This document shows, one piece after another, positions 1 through 9,000 of a stretch of DNA of 64,000 nucleotides. Source of the stretch: Bacteroidota bacterium. Its GTDB lineage: Bacteria > Bacteroidota > Bacteroidia > Bacteroidales > B39-G9. The translations under genes and the position numbers were made by a program. The stretch's first letter is position 1. Every line of letters begins with the position of its first letter. The notes under the pieces are model-generated. The model was not told the DNA's origin and did no database searches. It saw nothing but the letters and a program-made list of their open reading frames with translations. The stretch lies in the NCBI GenBank assembly GCA_015222055.1, contig JADFUR010000116.1, positions 1-64,000 on the forward strand, read 5' to 3'.

Positions 1-2
1 CT

Positions 3-773
3 TTTACCTTATCTGCAGCGGCATGGTTAACCTATAGTTTTTATAAAATTTTTATAAAAAAAGAAAAAATTTTTATAAATATTATTGCAGCATTTTTATG
101 TATATATATTTTAATATCGTTAAAACCATATATCTTTTTTTCTTTAGTAGTTGCCATGTTTATTTGGATTACTTTCAACCAGTTACATAAAATTAAAATT
201 TTTTTTATAAGAGTAATAATGCTTCCAATTTTTGTAATTATAATATGGGGAGGCGGGAGTTATTTAATTTTTCAGATTGGTTCTACAATAGGTGGTGATT
301 ATAGTTCTGTTGATAAATTATTACAAAAAGCACAAATAACCCAAGATGATTTAAAGAGAGAATATTATCATGGTAGTTCTTTTGATATAGGAAGTTTTGA
401 ACCCACATTAATTGGAGTAATAAAAAAATCACCAGAGGCAATTGTTGCAGGATTGTATCGTCCCTTTATATGGGAAAGTCGATATCCTGTCATGGTACTC
501 TCAGGAATTGAAAATTTGTTATTGTTAATTTTAACGCTCTATGTTATTTTTAGGTCAGGCTTTATTTTTACCTTTAAATCTATATCAAAAGATACAGTTA
601 TTCTTTTCTGCGTTATATTTTCTATCACATTTGCATTCTCTGTTGGCTTGTCTACTTCAAACTTTGGGGCATTAGTTAGGTATAAAATTCCTGCAATACC
701 ATTTTTTTTAGCCGGATTGTTTATAATCAATTATAGGTATAAAAAGGAAAGAACAAAAAAATTAAACAATTAA
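3..773 (+). CDS. Polytopic membrane protein, 5'-truncated by the window edge
   Basis: The ORF track starts this at the ATG at 156, but the frame is open without a stop back to position 3, so the visible 256 codons are the 3' part of a longer gene. The chain alternates hydrophobic segments with one soluble loop of roughly 90 residues. The segment around NPVMxLS-like 'RYPVMVLSGIENLLLL' and the end 'FGALVRYKIPAIPFFLAG' resemble a Bacteroidota inner-membrane family often found near polysaccharide or lipid biosynthesis genes (recollection, not searched). The function is unknown; an O-antigen or exopolysaccharide-related role is only a guess. It ends 51 nt before the DAHP synthase gene and could be co-transcribed with it. 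Confidence 0.75.
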   Translation, partial: FTLSAAAWLTYSFYKIFIKKEKIFINIIAAFLCIYILISLKPYIFFSLVVAMFIWITFNQLHKIKIFFIRVIMLPIFVIIIWGGGSYLIFQIGSTIGGDYSSVDKLLQKAQITQDDLKREYYHGSSFDIGSFEPTLIGVIKKSPEAIVAGLYRPFIWESRYPVMVLSGIENLLLLILTLYVIFRSGFIFTFKSISKDTVILFCVIFSITFAFSVGLSTSNFGALVRYKIPAIPFFLAGLFIINYRYKKERTKKLNN

Positions 774-824
774 GATGCAACAATATTTGATTATTTTTGT
801 AATTTAAAATGAATTGGAAAGTAA

Positions 825-1916
825 ATGGAAACGCCTTTAAATATTATACCAATAAGAAAATGGTTTAAACAGCTAAGCAATAAGCCTGTAATTATTAGTG
901 GTCCGTGCAGTGCAGAAACCGAAAAGCAGCTTATTGAAACGGCAAAAGCAATAAATGACATTGGTAAAGTGCAAATTTTTAGAGCAGGTATTTGGAAACC
1001 CCGAACTCGCCCTGTTAATTTTGAGGGCGTTGGAGAAAAAGGCTTGTTGTGGTTAAAAAAAGCAAAAGAACAAACCGGTTTATTAACAACTGTTGAGGTT
1101 GCAACACCCAAACATATTGAAAAATGTTTAAAATTTGGTGTTGATATTTTATGGATTGGTGCAAGAACAACATCAAATCCATTTTCAATAAATGAACTTA
1201 CTCAGGTTTTAAAAGGAGTTGATATTCCTGTAATGATAAAAAATCCGATTAATCCTGACATAAATCTCTGGGTTGGTGCAATAGAAAGATTTAACAAAAT
1301 AGGGATAAATAAATTGGCAGCTATTCATCGTGGATTTTTTCCTTTTGAATTAACCTCTTTGAGAAATATCCCAAAATGGGAAATTCCAATTGAACTTAAA
1401 CGCAATTTTCATAATCTTTCAATAATATGTGACCCCAGTCATATAGCGGGGAAACGTAAATATATAAATGAGATTTCGCAAAAAGCTCTCGACTTAGATA
1501 TGGACGGATTAATGATTGAATCTCATATCAGTCCTGATAAAGCACTTACAGATTCAAAACAGCAAATCACACCAAAAGAGCTGAAATTAATGCTTGATTC
1601 ATTAGTTATAAGAACATCTAATTCGGATAATTTTGATTTCATAAATTCAATTGAAAAATATAGAGACCAAATTGATTCTATTGATACTCAATTAATTGAA
1701 TTATTGGCTCAACGGATGGAAATTGTTAAACAAATTGGTGTTTATAAAAAGAATAATGATGTAACAATTTTGCAACTGTCTCGTTGGGAAAAAATAATAA
1801 ATTCAAGAATAAATTTTGGTTTAAAGCTAGGCTTGTCGGAAAAATTAATAAAAAAAATTATGCAACTTATCCATAAAGAATCTATTCAAAAGCAAAATGA
1901 GATAATGAATAATTAA
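825..1916 (+). CDS. Bifunctional 3-deoxy-7-phosphoheptulonate synthase / chorismate mutase
   Basis: Cytosolic enzyme of aromatic amino acid synthesis. The N-terminal ~265 residues are a class I-beta DAHP synthase (PEP plus erythrose 4-phosphate to DAHP), with GPCSAET at residues 26-32, the 'RAGIWKPRTRP' substrate loop near 53-63, 'WIGARTTSNPF' near 110-120 and 'CDPSHIAGKRK' further on. Residues ~275-363 form an AroQ-type chorismate mutase helix bundle ('YRDQIDSIDTQLIELLAQRM'). In this family the mutase domain also confers feedback sensitivity to prephenate or chorismate; that is family knowledge, not seen here. The order (synthase then mutase) and the 363-residue length fit the common Bacteroidota fusion. 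No other shikimate-pathway gene is adjacent. Confidence 0.95.
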   Translation: METPLNIIPIRKWFKQLSNKPVIISGPCSAETEKQLIETAKAINDIGKVQIFRAGIWKPRTRPVNFEGVGEKGLLWLKKAKEQTGLLTTVEVATPKHIEKCLKFGVDILWIGARTTSNPFSINELTQVLKGVDIPVMIKNPINPDINLWVGAIERFNKIGINKLAAIHRGFFPFELTSLRNIPKWEIPIELKRNFHNLSIICDPSHIAGKRKYINEISQKALDLDMDGLMIESHISPDKALTDSKQQITPKELKLMLDSLVIRTSNSDNFDFINSIEKYRDQIDSIDTQLIELLAQRMEIVKQIGVYKKNNDVTILQLSRWEKIINSRINFGLKLGLSEKLIKKIMQLIHKESIQKQNEIMNN

Positions 1917-2020
1917 TAAAAATTTTTTACATTTGCTGTTCGCTTTTTTTGTGACAAGCTTTCTCTATCCAATTTTGAGATATAAAAAAATAATAATAAT
2001 TAATTTAAAATAAACATATT

Positions 2021-3280
2021 ATGGGAATTAAGATACGTTTAGCTTTCATGAATTTCTTGCAATTTTTTGTTTGGGGTGCATGGTTAATAACAATTGGAAA
2101 CTATTGGTTTCATACAATGGGCTGGGGTCCGACAGAATTTGGTCTTGTTTTTCTGACATTAGGAATTGCATCTTTGTTTATGCCAACCATTACAGGAATT
2201 ATATCGGACAGATGGGTAAATGCCGAGGTCGTTTATGCTGTTTCTCATCTTATTGCAGGTGCAGCTGTTGTCAGTTTTCCATTTATTAATAACCCTAATA
2301 CTTTTTTCTGGATTATGCTTATTGCAATGAGTTTTTATATGCCCACTATAGCATTAACAAATACAATTTCATATAATGCTCTGAATAAAGCTAAGTTAGA
2401 TGTTGTGAAAGCCTTTCCTCCCATTCGTGTTTGGGGAACTATCGGATTTATAGCAGCTATGTGGTTTACCAATTTAACTGGCAACAAATCAAGCGAAAAT
2501 ATGTTTTATATCTCGGCATTGGCATCACTGATTTTAGGAATCTACTCATTTACTTTACCTAAATGTCCGCCGGAAATGAAAGCAAATGAAAAATCATCTT
2601 TCGTAGAAATGTTCGGTTTGGAAGCTTTTAAGTTATTTGCAAACTATAAAATGGCAATATTTTTTATCTTTTCTATGTTATTGGGTGCATCCTTACAATT
2701 AACGAATATGTACGGCGACCCTTTTTTGTCGCATTTTGAAAACATTCCTCAATATGCCGATTCATTCGCAGTAAAATATTCAACCATTGTAATGTCGGTT
2801 TCTCAGATGTCGGAAACTTTGTTTATTTTAACAATTCCGTTCTTTTTGAAGCGTTTCGGCATAAAAAAAGTAATGCTTATGAGTATGATTGCTTGGGTTC
2901 TTCGTTTTGCATTTTTTGGAATCGGTTCGCCAGAAGGTATCGGCCTTGTGTTTATTATCCTTTCAATGATAGTTTACGGTATGGCTTTTGATTTTTTCAA
3001 CATTTCAGGTTCTCTGTTTATTGAAACAGAAACAGATAGCAAAATGCGAGGTAGTGCACAAGGTCTTTTTATGATGATGACAAATGGCTTTGGAACAATA
3101 ATCGGGGCATTGGCAAGCGGAATAATTATTGAAAAGTTCTTTGTTCGTCCAGATAATTCCTGGGATTGGAGCAATATCTGGCTCGCTTTTGCCGGTTTTG
3201 CATTAATTGTAGCAATTTTATTTGCTATATTATTCAAATATAAACACGACCCAAAGGTTGTTGAGAACATTCAACACTAA
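2021..3280 (+). CDS. MFS nucleoside permease, NupG-like
   Basis: A 419-residue inner-membrane transporter with about 12 hydrophobic segments. The N-terminus 'FMNFLQFFVWGAWLITIGNYW' and the following 'IASLFMPTITGIISDRWVN' loop match the nucleoside:H+ symporter family (NupG/XapB, Pfam Nuc_H_symport). The expected role is proton-coupled nucleoside uptake; specificity cannot be read from sequence alone. The gene stands alone: 104 nt separate it from the DAHP synthase gene, and a strong hairpin follows its stop codon. A TACATTTG match at 1928-1935 could be a -7 element, but no good -33 box is seen. Confidence 0.85.
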   Translation: MGIKIRLAFMNFLQFFVWGAWLITIGNYWFHTMGWGPTEFGLVFLTLGIASLFMPTITGIISDRWVNAEVVYAVSHLIAGAAVVSFPFINNPNTFFWIMLIAMSFYMPTIALTNTISYNALNKAKLDVVKAFPPIRVWGTIGFIAAMWFTNLTGNKSSENMFYISALASLILGIYSFTLPKCPPEMKANEKSSFVEMFGLEAFKLFANYKMAIFFIFSMLLGASLQLTNMYGDPFLSHFENIPQYADSFAVKYSTIVMSVSQMSETLFILTIPFFLKRFGIKKVMLMSMIAWVLRFAFFGIGSPEGIGLVFIILSMIVYGMAFDFFNISGSLFIETETDSKMRGSAQGLFMMMTNGFGTIIGALASGIIIEKFFVRPDNSWDWSNIWLAFAGFALIVAILFAILFKYKHDPKVVENIQH

Positions 3281-3599
3281 ATCCGATTGATTGTAATATT
3301 TATTTAAGATATATATGAAAGGCTGTTATAATATTTATAGCAGTCTTTTTTATGTAAAAAATTCAACAGAAAATGAGGGAAATTTTCCAAATCTTTGAGA
3401 TTTTGAAAATTAAATTATAGTTGTTTCGGAATTCAACCTCTGCTGTTCGTGATTTGTAATCCCGAACTAACAAGCTGTATATTAATGTTTTCATATTATA
3501 AATCTGAAAGAGCTTCAGACTTCGACTTATTGATAAAGTAATCCCATTATCGATTCGATCAGCATGACCCACCATAATATACCTTTAAATAGAAACTAT
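3281..3599. other. Intergenic gap with terminator and degenerate repeat
   Basis: This 319-nt gap between convergent genes holds the terminator at 3321-3351. The rest (about 3420-3560) contains 'gatttgtaatcccgaact' and 'ttataaatctgaaagagctt', which look like a decayed interspersed repeat of a kind seen in Bacteroidota intergenic DNA. The minus-strand ORF at 3363-3575 crosses this material and is not supported as a gene. Confidence 0.4.
3321..3351 (+). terminator. Rho-independent terminator after the NupG-like gene
   Basis: CTGTTATAA and TTATAGCAG form a stem with one G-U pair around a short loop, followed directly by TCTTTTTT. It lies 41 nt after the stop codon of the permease gene. Confidence 0.75.
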
Positions 3600-4355
3600 T
3601 TATTTGTTTTTAGAAATTACCCAATTATTAACAGCAGAGAAAATTATATACATAAAAATTGCTAAAGGTATGGCTGCTAATTTAAAAATTACAAATAATG
3701 CAATTACGAATATTAAAAAGATATATCGAATTTTATTATCGCTGAATTTTAAATTCTTAAATTTGAATGAAAACATTGGAAATTCAGCAATCAGCAAATA
3801 CGATTGAATAAATATTAATGGAATTAGTATATAAATATTTAATATGAAATCTCGCAAATAAGCATAATCGTTACCAGACAAAATAATTGGTAACGACACT
3901 ATTAACAAGGCATTTGCAGGAGTAGGCAATCCAATAAAAGAGCTCGTTTGTCGCTCATCAACATTAAATTTTGCTAAACGTAAACCAGAAAAAACAGCAA
4001 TTAAAAATGGAGATAGTAATATTAAAATTTGTGAGAATTCAATATTTGATAAATTCATTTGAACATTGGGAAAAATAATTTGTTTTAATAATGAATATAA
4101 AATTACTGATGGGGCAAATCCAAAGCTGACGAGGTCTGATAAAGAATCAAGTTCTTTTCCCATTGGTGAACTAACCTTAAGCAATCGTGCACTCATGCCA
4201 TCAAAAAAATCAAATATTGATGCTAATACAATAAAAGCCGCAGCATAAGTTAAATAACCTTCAAATGCCAATACTGTTGCGATGCTACCAGAAAACAGGT
4301 TTAACGAAGTAATGAAATTTGGTATATAACGAGTGATCTTTTTTGACTTTTCCAT
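3600..4355 (-). CDS. pssA: CDP-diacylglycerol-serine O-phosphatidyltransferase
   Basis: Inner-membrane enzyme making phosphatidylserine from CDP-diacylglycerol and serine, the first step to phosphatidylethanolamine. The CDP-alcohol phosphatidyltransferase signature D-G-x2-A-R-x8-G-x3-D-x3-D is complete (D52, G53, A56, R57, G66, D70, D74). The rest of the 251-residue chain is a series of membrane segments, and the start 'YIPNFITSLNLFSG' is typical of PssA. I prefer the ATG at 4355 over the track's 4391 start because the family begins a few residues before the 'PNFITSLNL' helix; the 12 extra residues look like translated leader. The gene is convergent with the NupG-like gene. No Psd decarboxylase is adjacent. 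Confidence 0.92.
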   Translation of the reverse strand: MEKSKKITRYIPNFITSLNLFSGSIATVLAFEGYLTYAAAFIVLASIFDFFDGMSARLLKVSSPMGKELDSLSDLVSFGFAPSVILYSLLKQIIFPNVQMNLSNIEFSQILILLSPFLIAVFSGLRLAKFNVDERQTSSFIGLPTPANALLIVSLPIILSGNDYAYLRDFILNIYILIPLIFIQSYLLIAEFPMFSFKFKNLKFSDNKIRYIFLIFVIALFVIFKLAAIPLAIFMYIIFSAVNNWVISKNK

Positions 4356-4680
4356 TTGAAAAAAAATTAATATAAACAATAAATTGTACAAAAATAAGTT
4401 AAAAATATAGTTAATTATACAAATTAAAAATTTTTTAATTTTTTGAATTTATGAGTTCATTCCGAAAAGCCACTAAACGGTTAGTTTTACAAAAAGAATA
4501 AAAGTTAACAACTTGTACGTCAGTTTATTAGAAATCCGCTAAGCGGCTATAAATTGATAACTTTAGTTTTCAGAGTAGTCTCATTTATTTTTAACATCAA
4601 AAATATCATCATTAATAAATAAAATTAAAAATTATCAATAACAATAATTATATTTACACAAACAAATTATTTTGTTCAAT
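4356..4680. other. Divergent intergenic region with short palindromes
   Basis: This is the 325 nt between divergent pssA and porV2. It contains the CCGCTAAGCGG palindrome at 4536-4546 and a weaker relative, CCACTAAACGGTTAG, around 4470. No convincing TAnnTTTG promoter was found for either gene, and nothing else is recognisable. Confidence 0.4.
4536..4546. repeat. CCGCTAAGCGG palindrome
   Basis: An 11-bp near-perfect palindrome (CCGC-TAA-GCGG). The same sequence recurs at 19503-19513, with a one-sided variant at 19418-19428 and related cores in the hairpins at 56.6 and 57.5 kb. All copies are intergenic. Confidence 0.6.
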
Positions 4681-5772
4681 ATGCAGATACGAATTCGATT
4701 AGTTATATTTTTATTAATTATTTCAAATATTGGTTTTTCACAAACTGCACCAAAATACAGTAACGAATTTCTTTCAATAGGTATTGGTGCTCGTTCGCTG
4801 GCAATGTCGAACGCAACCGTTGCAATTTCAAACGATGCTTATTCAAATTATTGGAATCCTGCGGGTTTAACATTAATTAATAATGACCTTCAACTTGCAG
4901 CTATGCATGCAGAATATTTCGCAGGTATTGCAAAGTATGACTATATGGGAGCTGCTTATAAAATTGATGATTTAAGTTCTGCTGGTTTTTCAATTATTCG
5001 TTTTGGTGTTGATGATATTCCAAATACTCTTGAATTAATTGATAATGATGGTAATATAAGATACGACCGTATAAAATCTTTTTCTGTTGCTGATTATGCT
5101 TTTATATTTTCTTATGCTAAAAAATCGAAAATTGAAGGTTTGCGATATGGGGGTAATTTAAAAATTATTCGTCGAAAAGCAGGTGATTTTGCAGGAGCTT
5201 GGGGCTTTGGTTTTGACGCATCGGCACAATACGATTATGGCAAATGGCAATTTGGTGTTTTGGCTCGTGATGTTACATCTACTTTTAATGCATGGAATTT
5301 TAATACTGATGAATTAGAAGATGTATTTGTTTTAACAGGAAACGAAATACCCGAAAATTCAATTGAGATAACTCTTCCAAAATTTATTATAGCTGCTGCA
5401 CGCAAATTTATTTTTTCAGATAAAATAACGGCTATTGCCGAATTAGACGCTGATATATCGACTGATGGAAAACGAAACGTTCTGCTTAAAAGTAATATTT
5501 TTAGTGTTGATCCACATTTAGGCATTGAAGTAGCTTATAAAAATATAGTTTTTTTACGTTCTGGAATTGGTAATATTCAGAAAGAACCTGACTTTGACGG
5601 CAAAAACGACCTTACTTTTCAACCTAATATTGGTTTAGGAATTAAGATTAAGCGTTTTTCTATTGATTATGCACTTACTGATATTGGAAATAACTCAATA
5701 GCTCTTTATTCTAATATTTTTTCACTTACATATTCAATTGACAAAAAAGATAAAAAATTAATTTTATTTTAA
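4681..5772 (+). CDS. porV2: PorV/PorQ-family outer membrane protein, probable PorV2
   Basis: A predicted outer-membrane beta barrel of 363 residues after a signal peptide ending near 'NIGFSQ'. The block 'SIGIGARSLAMSNATVAISNDAYSNYWNPAGL' contains the hallmark GARSLAM and YWNPAGL motifs of the PorV/PorQ (UPF0164) family, which shuttle and anchor type IX secretion substrates at the cell surface. The ORF track begins at a TTG (4672); the ATG at 4681 gives a cleaner signal peptide, so I use it. The next gene encodes a very large C25 peptidase of the PorU type, and this pairing is what points to PorV2 rather than the canonical PorV. The last residues form the aromatic-rich strand expected of a barrel end. 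About 300 nt separate the two genes. Confidence 0.82.
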   Translation: MQIRIRLVIFLLIISNIGFSQTAPKYSNEFLSIGIGARSLAMSNATVAISNDAYSNYWNPAGLTLINNDLQLAAMHAEYFAGIAKYDYMGAAYKIDDLSSAGFSIIRFGVDDIPNTLELIDNDGNIRYDRIKSFSVADYAFIFSYAKKSKIEGLRYGGNLKIIRRKAGDFAGAWGFGFDASAQYDYGKWQFGVLARDVTSTFNAWNFNTDELEDVFVLTGNEIPENSIEITLPKFIIAAARKFIFSDKITAIAELDADISTDGKRNVLLKSNIFSVDPHLGIEVAYKNIVFLRSGIGNIQKEPDFDGKNDLTFQPNIGLGIKIKRFSIDYALTDIGNNSIALYSNIFSLTYSIDKKDKKLILF

Positions 5773-5784
5773 AAGATTCTCATT

Positions 5785-5861
5785 TGTCATTCCGAAGCGA
5801 GGAACGAGAGATAAATATTTTTTTTAATTGAAGGGGATTCCTCCCTACTGTCGGAATGACA
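5785..5861. repeat. Interspersed palindromic repeat (TGTCATTCCGA type)
   Basis: An 11-bp perfect inverted repeat, TGTCATTCCGA at 5785-5795 and TCGGAATGACA at 5851-5861, encloses 'agcgaggaacgag...ggggattcctccc'. A second partial unit follows (about 5871-5910). This resembles the abundant 'GTCATTCCGA...GAGGAATC' intergenic repeats of many Bacteroidota. It fills most of the 296-nt space between porV2 and porU2 and could form an mRNA hairpin separating their expression. Confidence 0.7.
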
Positions 5862-6068
5862 GCTTTAATTGAAAGGGATTTCTTTCCGCCAGTTGGAGGA
5901 TTGGAATGATAAGCCTTTCTTAAATATCATAGGTGGGAATACAAATATTAATTTATTTTATAATCATTTATTTTTTTGTTCGAATATTAAACAATATAGC
6001 AACTTGACAAAACAACAATTTAAAATATTTTATTACCTTTATTAATATTTTTGAAATATTGAGAATTG

Positions 6069-9000
6069 ATGAATAGAAAAGTACTTATATTTGTTTTATT
6101 AGTATTTGCAGGCTTAAATATTTCTGCTCAAAATTATGGTAATGAGTGGATTAACTACTCGCAAAATTATTATAAAATACCTATTTCAAAAACAGGAATA
6201 TATAGTATCTCCGAAACCGAGCTAGAGAATTTTGGAATCCCAACAGGGTCTTTTAATCCACAAAACGTTCAAATTTTTCACAACGGGCAAGAAATTCCTT
6301 TATATATTGATGGGGAATCGCTAGGATTAACTACGTATATTGAATTTTATGCTGAAAAAAATGGTGGAGGTTTAGATACTGCTTTATTCGATAGTTTACA
6401 AAGTCAAACAAATCCTTACTATAGTTTAATAAACGACACTTCTGCTTATTTTTTAACATGGAACAACTCTTTTAGCAATCTTCGTTATGAGAATGAAAGC
6501 GACACTAATTTTGATGATTATGGATTGTCACCATATTGTAAAAAAACAGTACTAAGTCAATACACTTCAAAATATTATTATGGTAAAACCGATTGTGAAT
6601 ATACTAAAGCCGAAGGTTGGTTTGATAATACTGCCATATCGTTAGGAAACACAATTAAAAAAACAATTGAAACACCAAATTCTTATAGCTCAAACACTAA
6701 TGCGACAATAAAATTTGCCTTAGCAACTTTTTCGTCATACCAACATCATATTAATGTTGAGAATGTGGGTTTTTCTTTTGACACAACATTTTCTGGATTA
6801 ACACATATTATTAAATCATTTTCTTTTTCATCTTCATTAATTGAAAATACGTCAACAATTTATTTTAAAAGTATTAATGATTTAGACCAAAGAACTGATT
6901 ACAGTACTGTATCGTATATTGAAATTACATATCCTCACACTTACGATTTTGAGGACAAAAACAATTTTAATTTTACCGTTCCTCATAATTCGAACAATAA
7001 GACCTTAATAAAAATCACAAATTTTGACATTGATAATTCAAACATAATTTTGTATGACATCACAAACAATAAACGAATAGCTGCAGTTACTGATAACGAC
7101 ACAATAAAAGCAATAATAAACAAATCGCTTGTTGATGTGAACTGCGTTATCACAAATCAAAATGCAATAAATAAAGTAAGAACAATCTCAAAAGTTGTTT
7201 TTGTCGATTATTCAAAGAATCAATCTGACTATGTAATTATTTCACATAAGAATCTTTTTGATATATCAGAAGATTATAAGAATTACAGAAATGCGAAATT
7301 GGTATTTATTGATGATTTGTATAACCAATTTGCTTATGGTATTAACAAGCATCCAATTGCAATTAAAAATTTTGCAAACTATATTATTAACACATGGGGC
7401 AGTATTCCAAAAAATTTATTGTTACTGGGGAAATCAATATCAGCACAATATTATAGAAAAGACAGCAGGAATTACCTCAACACCTTAGTTCCTTCTTTTG
7501 GAGAGCCTACAAGCGATATGCTTCTAACAGCAGGATTGAACGGAACAAATTTTGAGCCTGCAATACCAACGGGTAGGATTAGTGCAAAAAACCCCGAACA
7601 AGTAGAGTTATATCTCGATAAAGTTATTGAATATGAAAATTCTGAACCGGAGCTATGGATGAAAAATATTTTACATTTTGGTGGCGGTAAATCAAGTTCA
7701 GAACAAAGCATTTTTGCGACTTATTTAAATAATTATGAAAATATTATTGAAGACACATCTTTTGGTGGTTCTGTTTCAACGTTTTTAAAAAACAGTTCCG
7801 ATCCTATTCAAATAACACAAACAGATTCAATCAAAAATTTAATCAATGGAGGATGTTCATTGCTAACTTTTTTTGGTCACGCCGCAGCAAGCGGTTTCGA
7901 CCAAAATATTGATGAGCCGTCAGCCTATAAAAATAAGGGAAAATATCCTTTTTTATTTGCGAACTCTTGTTATTCTGGAAATATTCATCTGCCAAACACC
8001 CAAAGCACAAGCGAAAAGTGGGTTTTGATAAAAGAGAAAGGAGTAATTGGATTTATTGCTGTCGTTTTTGAGGGATATACTTCATATCTTAATAAATATT
8101 CTTTAGAGTTTTATAAAAATTTATCTTTTCAAAATTACGGTGGTAGCATTGGAGAAAGTATGAAAATGACATCTCAAAAAATTGAGAAAGGGAACTTAGA
8201 AAATTCAAGAATAAAAAGCACTTGTCTTGAAATGACTTTGCATGGCGATCCTGCATTGAAATTTTTCTCGCCAGATTTGCCAGATTTATCAGTATCTCAA
8301 TCAAGTATTAAATTTTCACCATCCCATATTTCCTCACAAATCGATTCCTTTAATGTCAATATTGTAATATCAAATATTGGGAAAGCCCTTATCGATACAT
8401 TTATTGTAGGTCTTACACGAACTTTTAGCAATGGCTTGTCTGAGACTAATAATTACACAATGTATAGCAGTTTATATAAAGATACTATAAAAATTAAATT
8501 ACCAATAGATAAAACAAAAGGAGCTGGCAATAATAAGTTTGATGTTTATGTTGATGCAATGAATCAGATTCAAGAATTAAACGAGAACAACAATCAAACA
8601 TCTGTAAATTTATTTATCAGGTCAAATGAAATTATCCCTGTTTATCCTTTTCAATACTCAATTATTCCAACAGATAGTATAACTTTAAAAGCCTCAACAG
8701 GAGATCCCTTTTCAGGCGAACAAAAGTTTATTTTTGAAATAGACACAACAATAAATTTTAATAGTTCTTTCAAAACCAATAAATTAATAAATCACAAAGG
8801 TGGTGTTGTAGAATGGGAATTGCCATTTAAACTGACTCAAAATCAGGTTTATTTTTGGAGAGTTAGTAAATATTATGAAAATCCTGAGAATATGATTTGG
8901 AAGACAAGTTCGTTTATTTATATTCCTGAAAAAACCGGATGGTCACAGTCAACATTTTCACAAATTCAAAATAACGATTTCAATTTTATTGATAAGAATG

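Noticed and set aside
3363-3575. 70-residue minus-strand ORF in the NupG-PssA gap
   Set aside because: It overlaps decayed repeat sequence, has no recognisable domain, and its composition looks like translated intergenic DNA.
5785-5910. Possible regulatory RNA between porV2 and porU2
   Set aside because: The hairpins match a common interspersed repeat type, which explains the structure without a specific RNA function.
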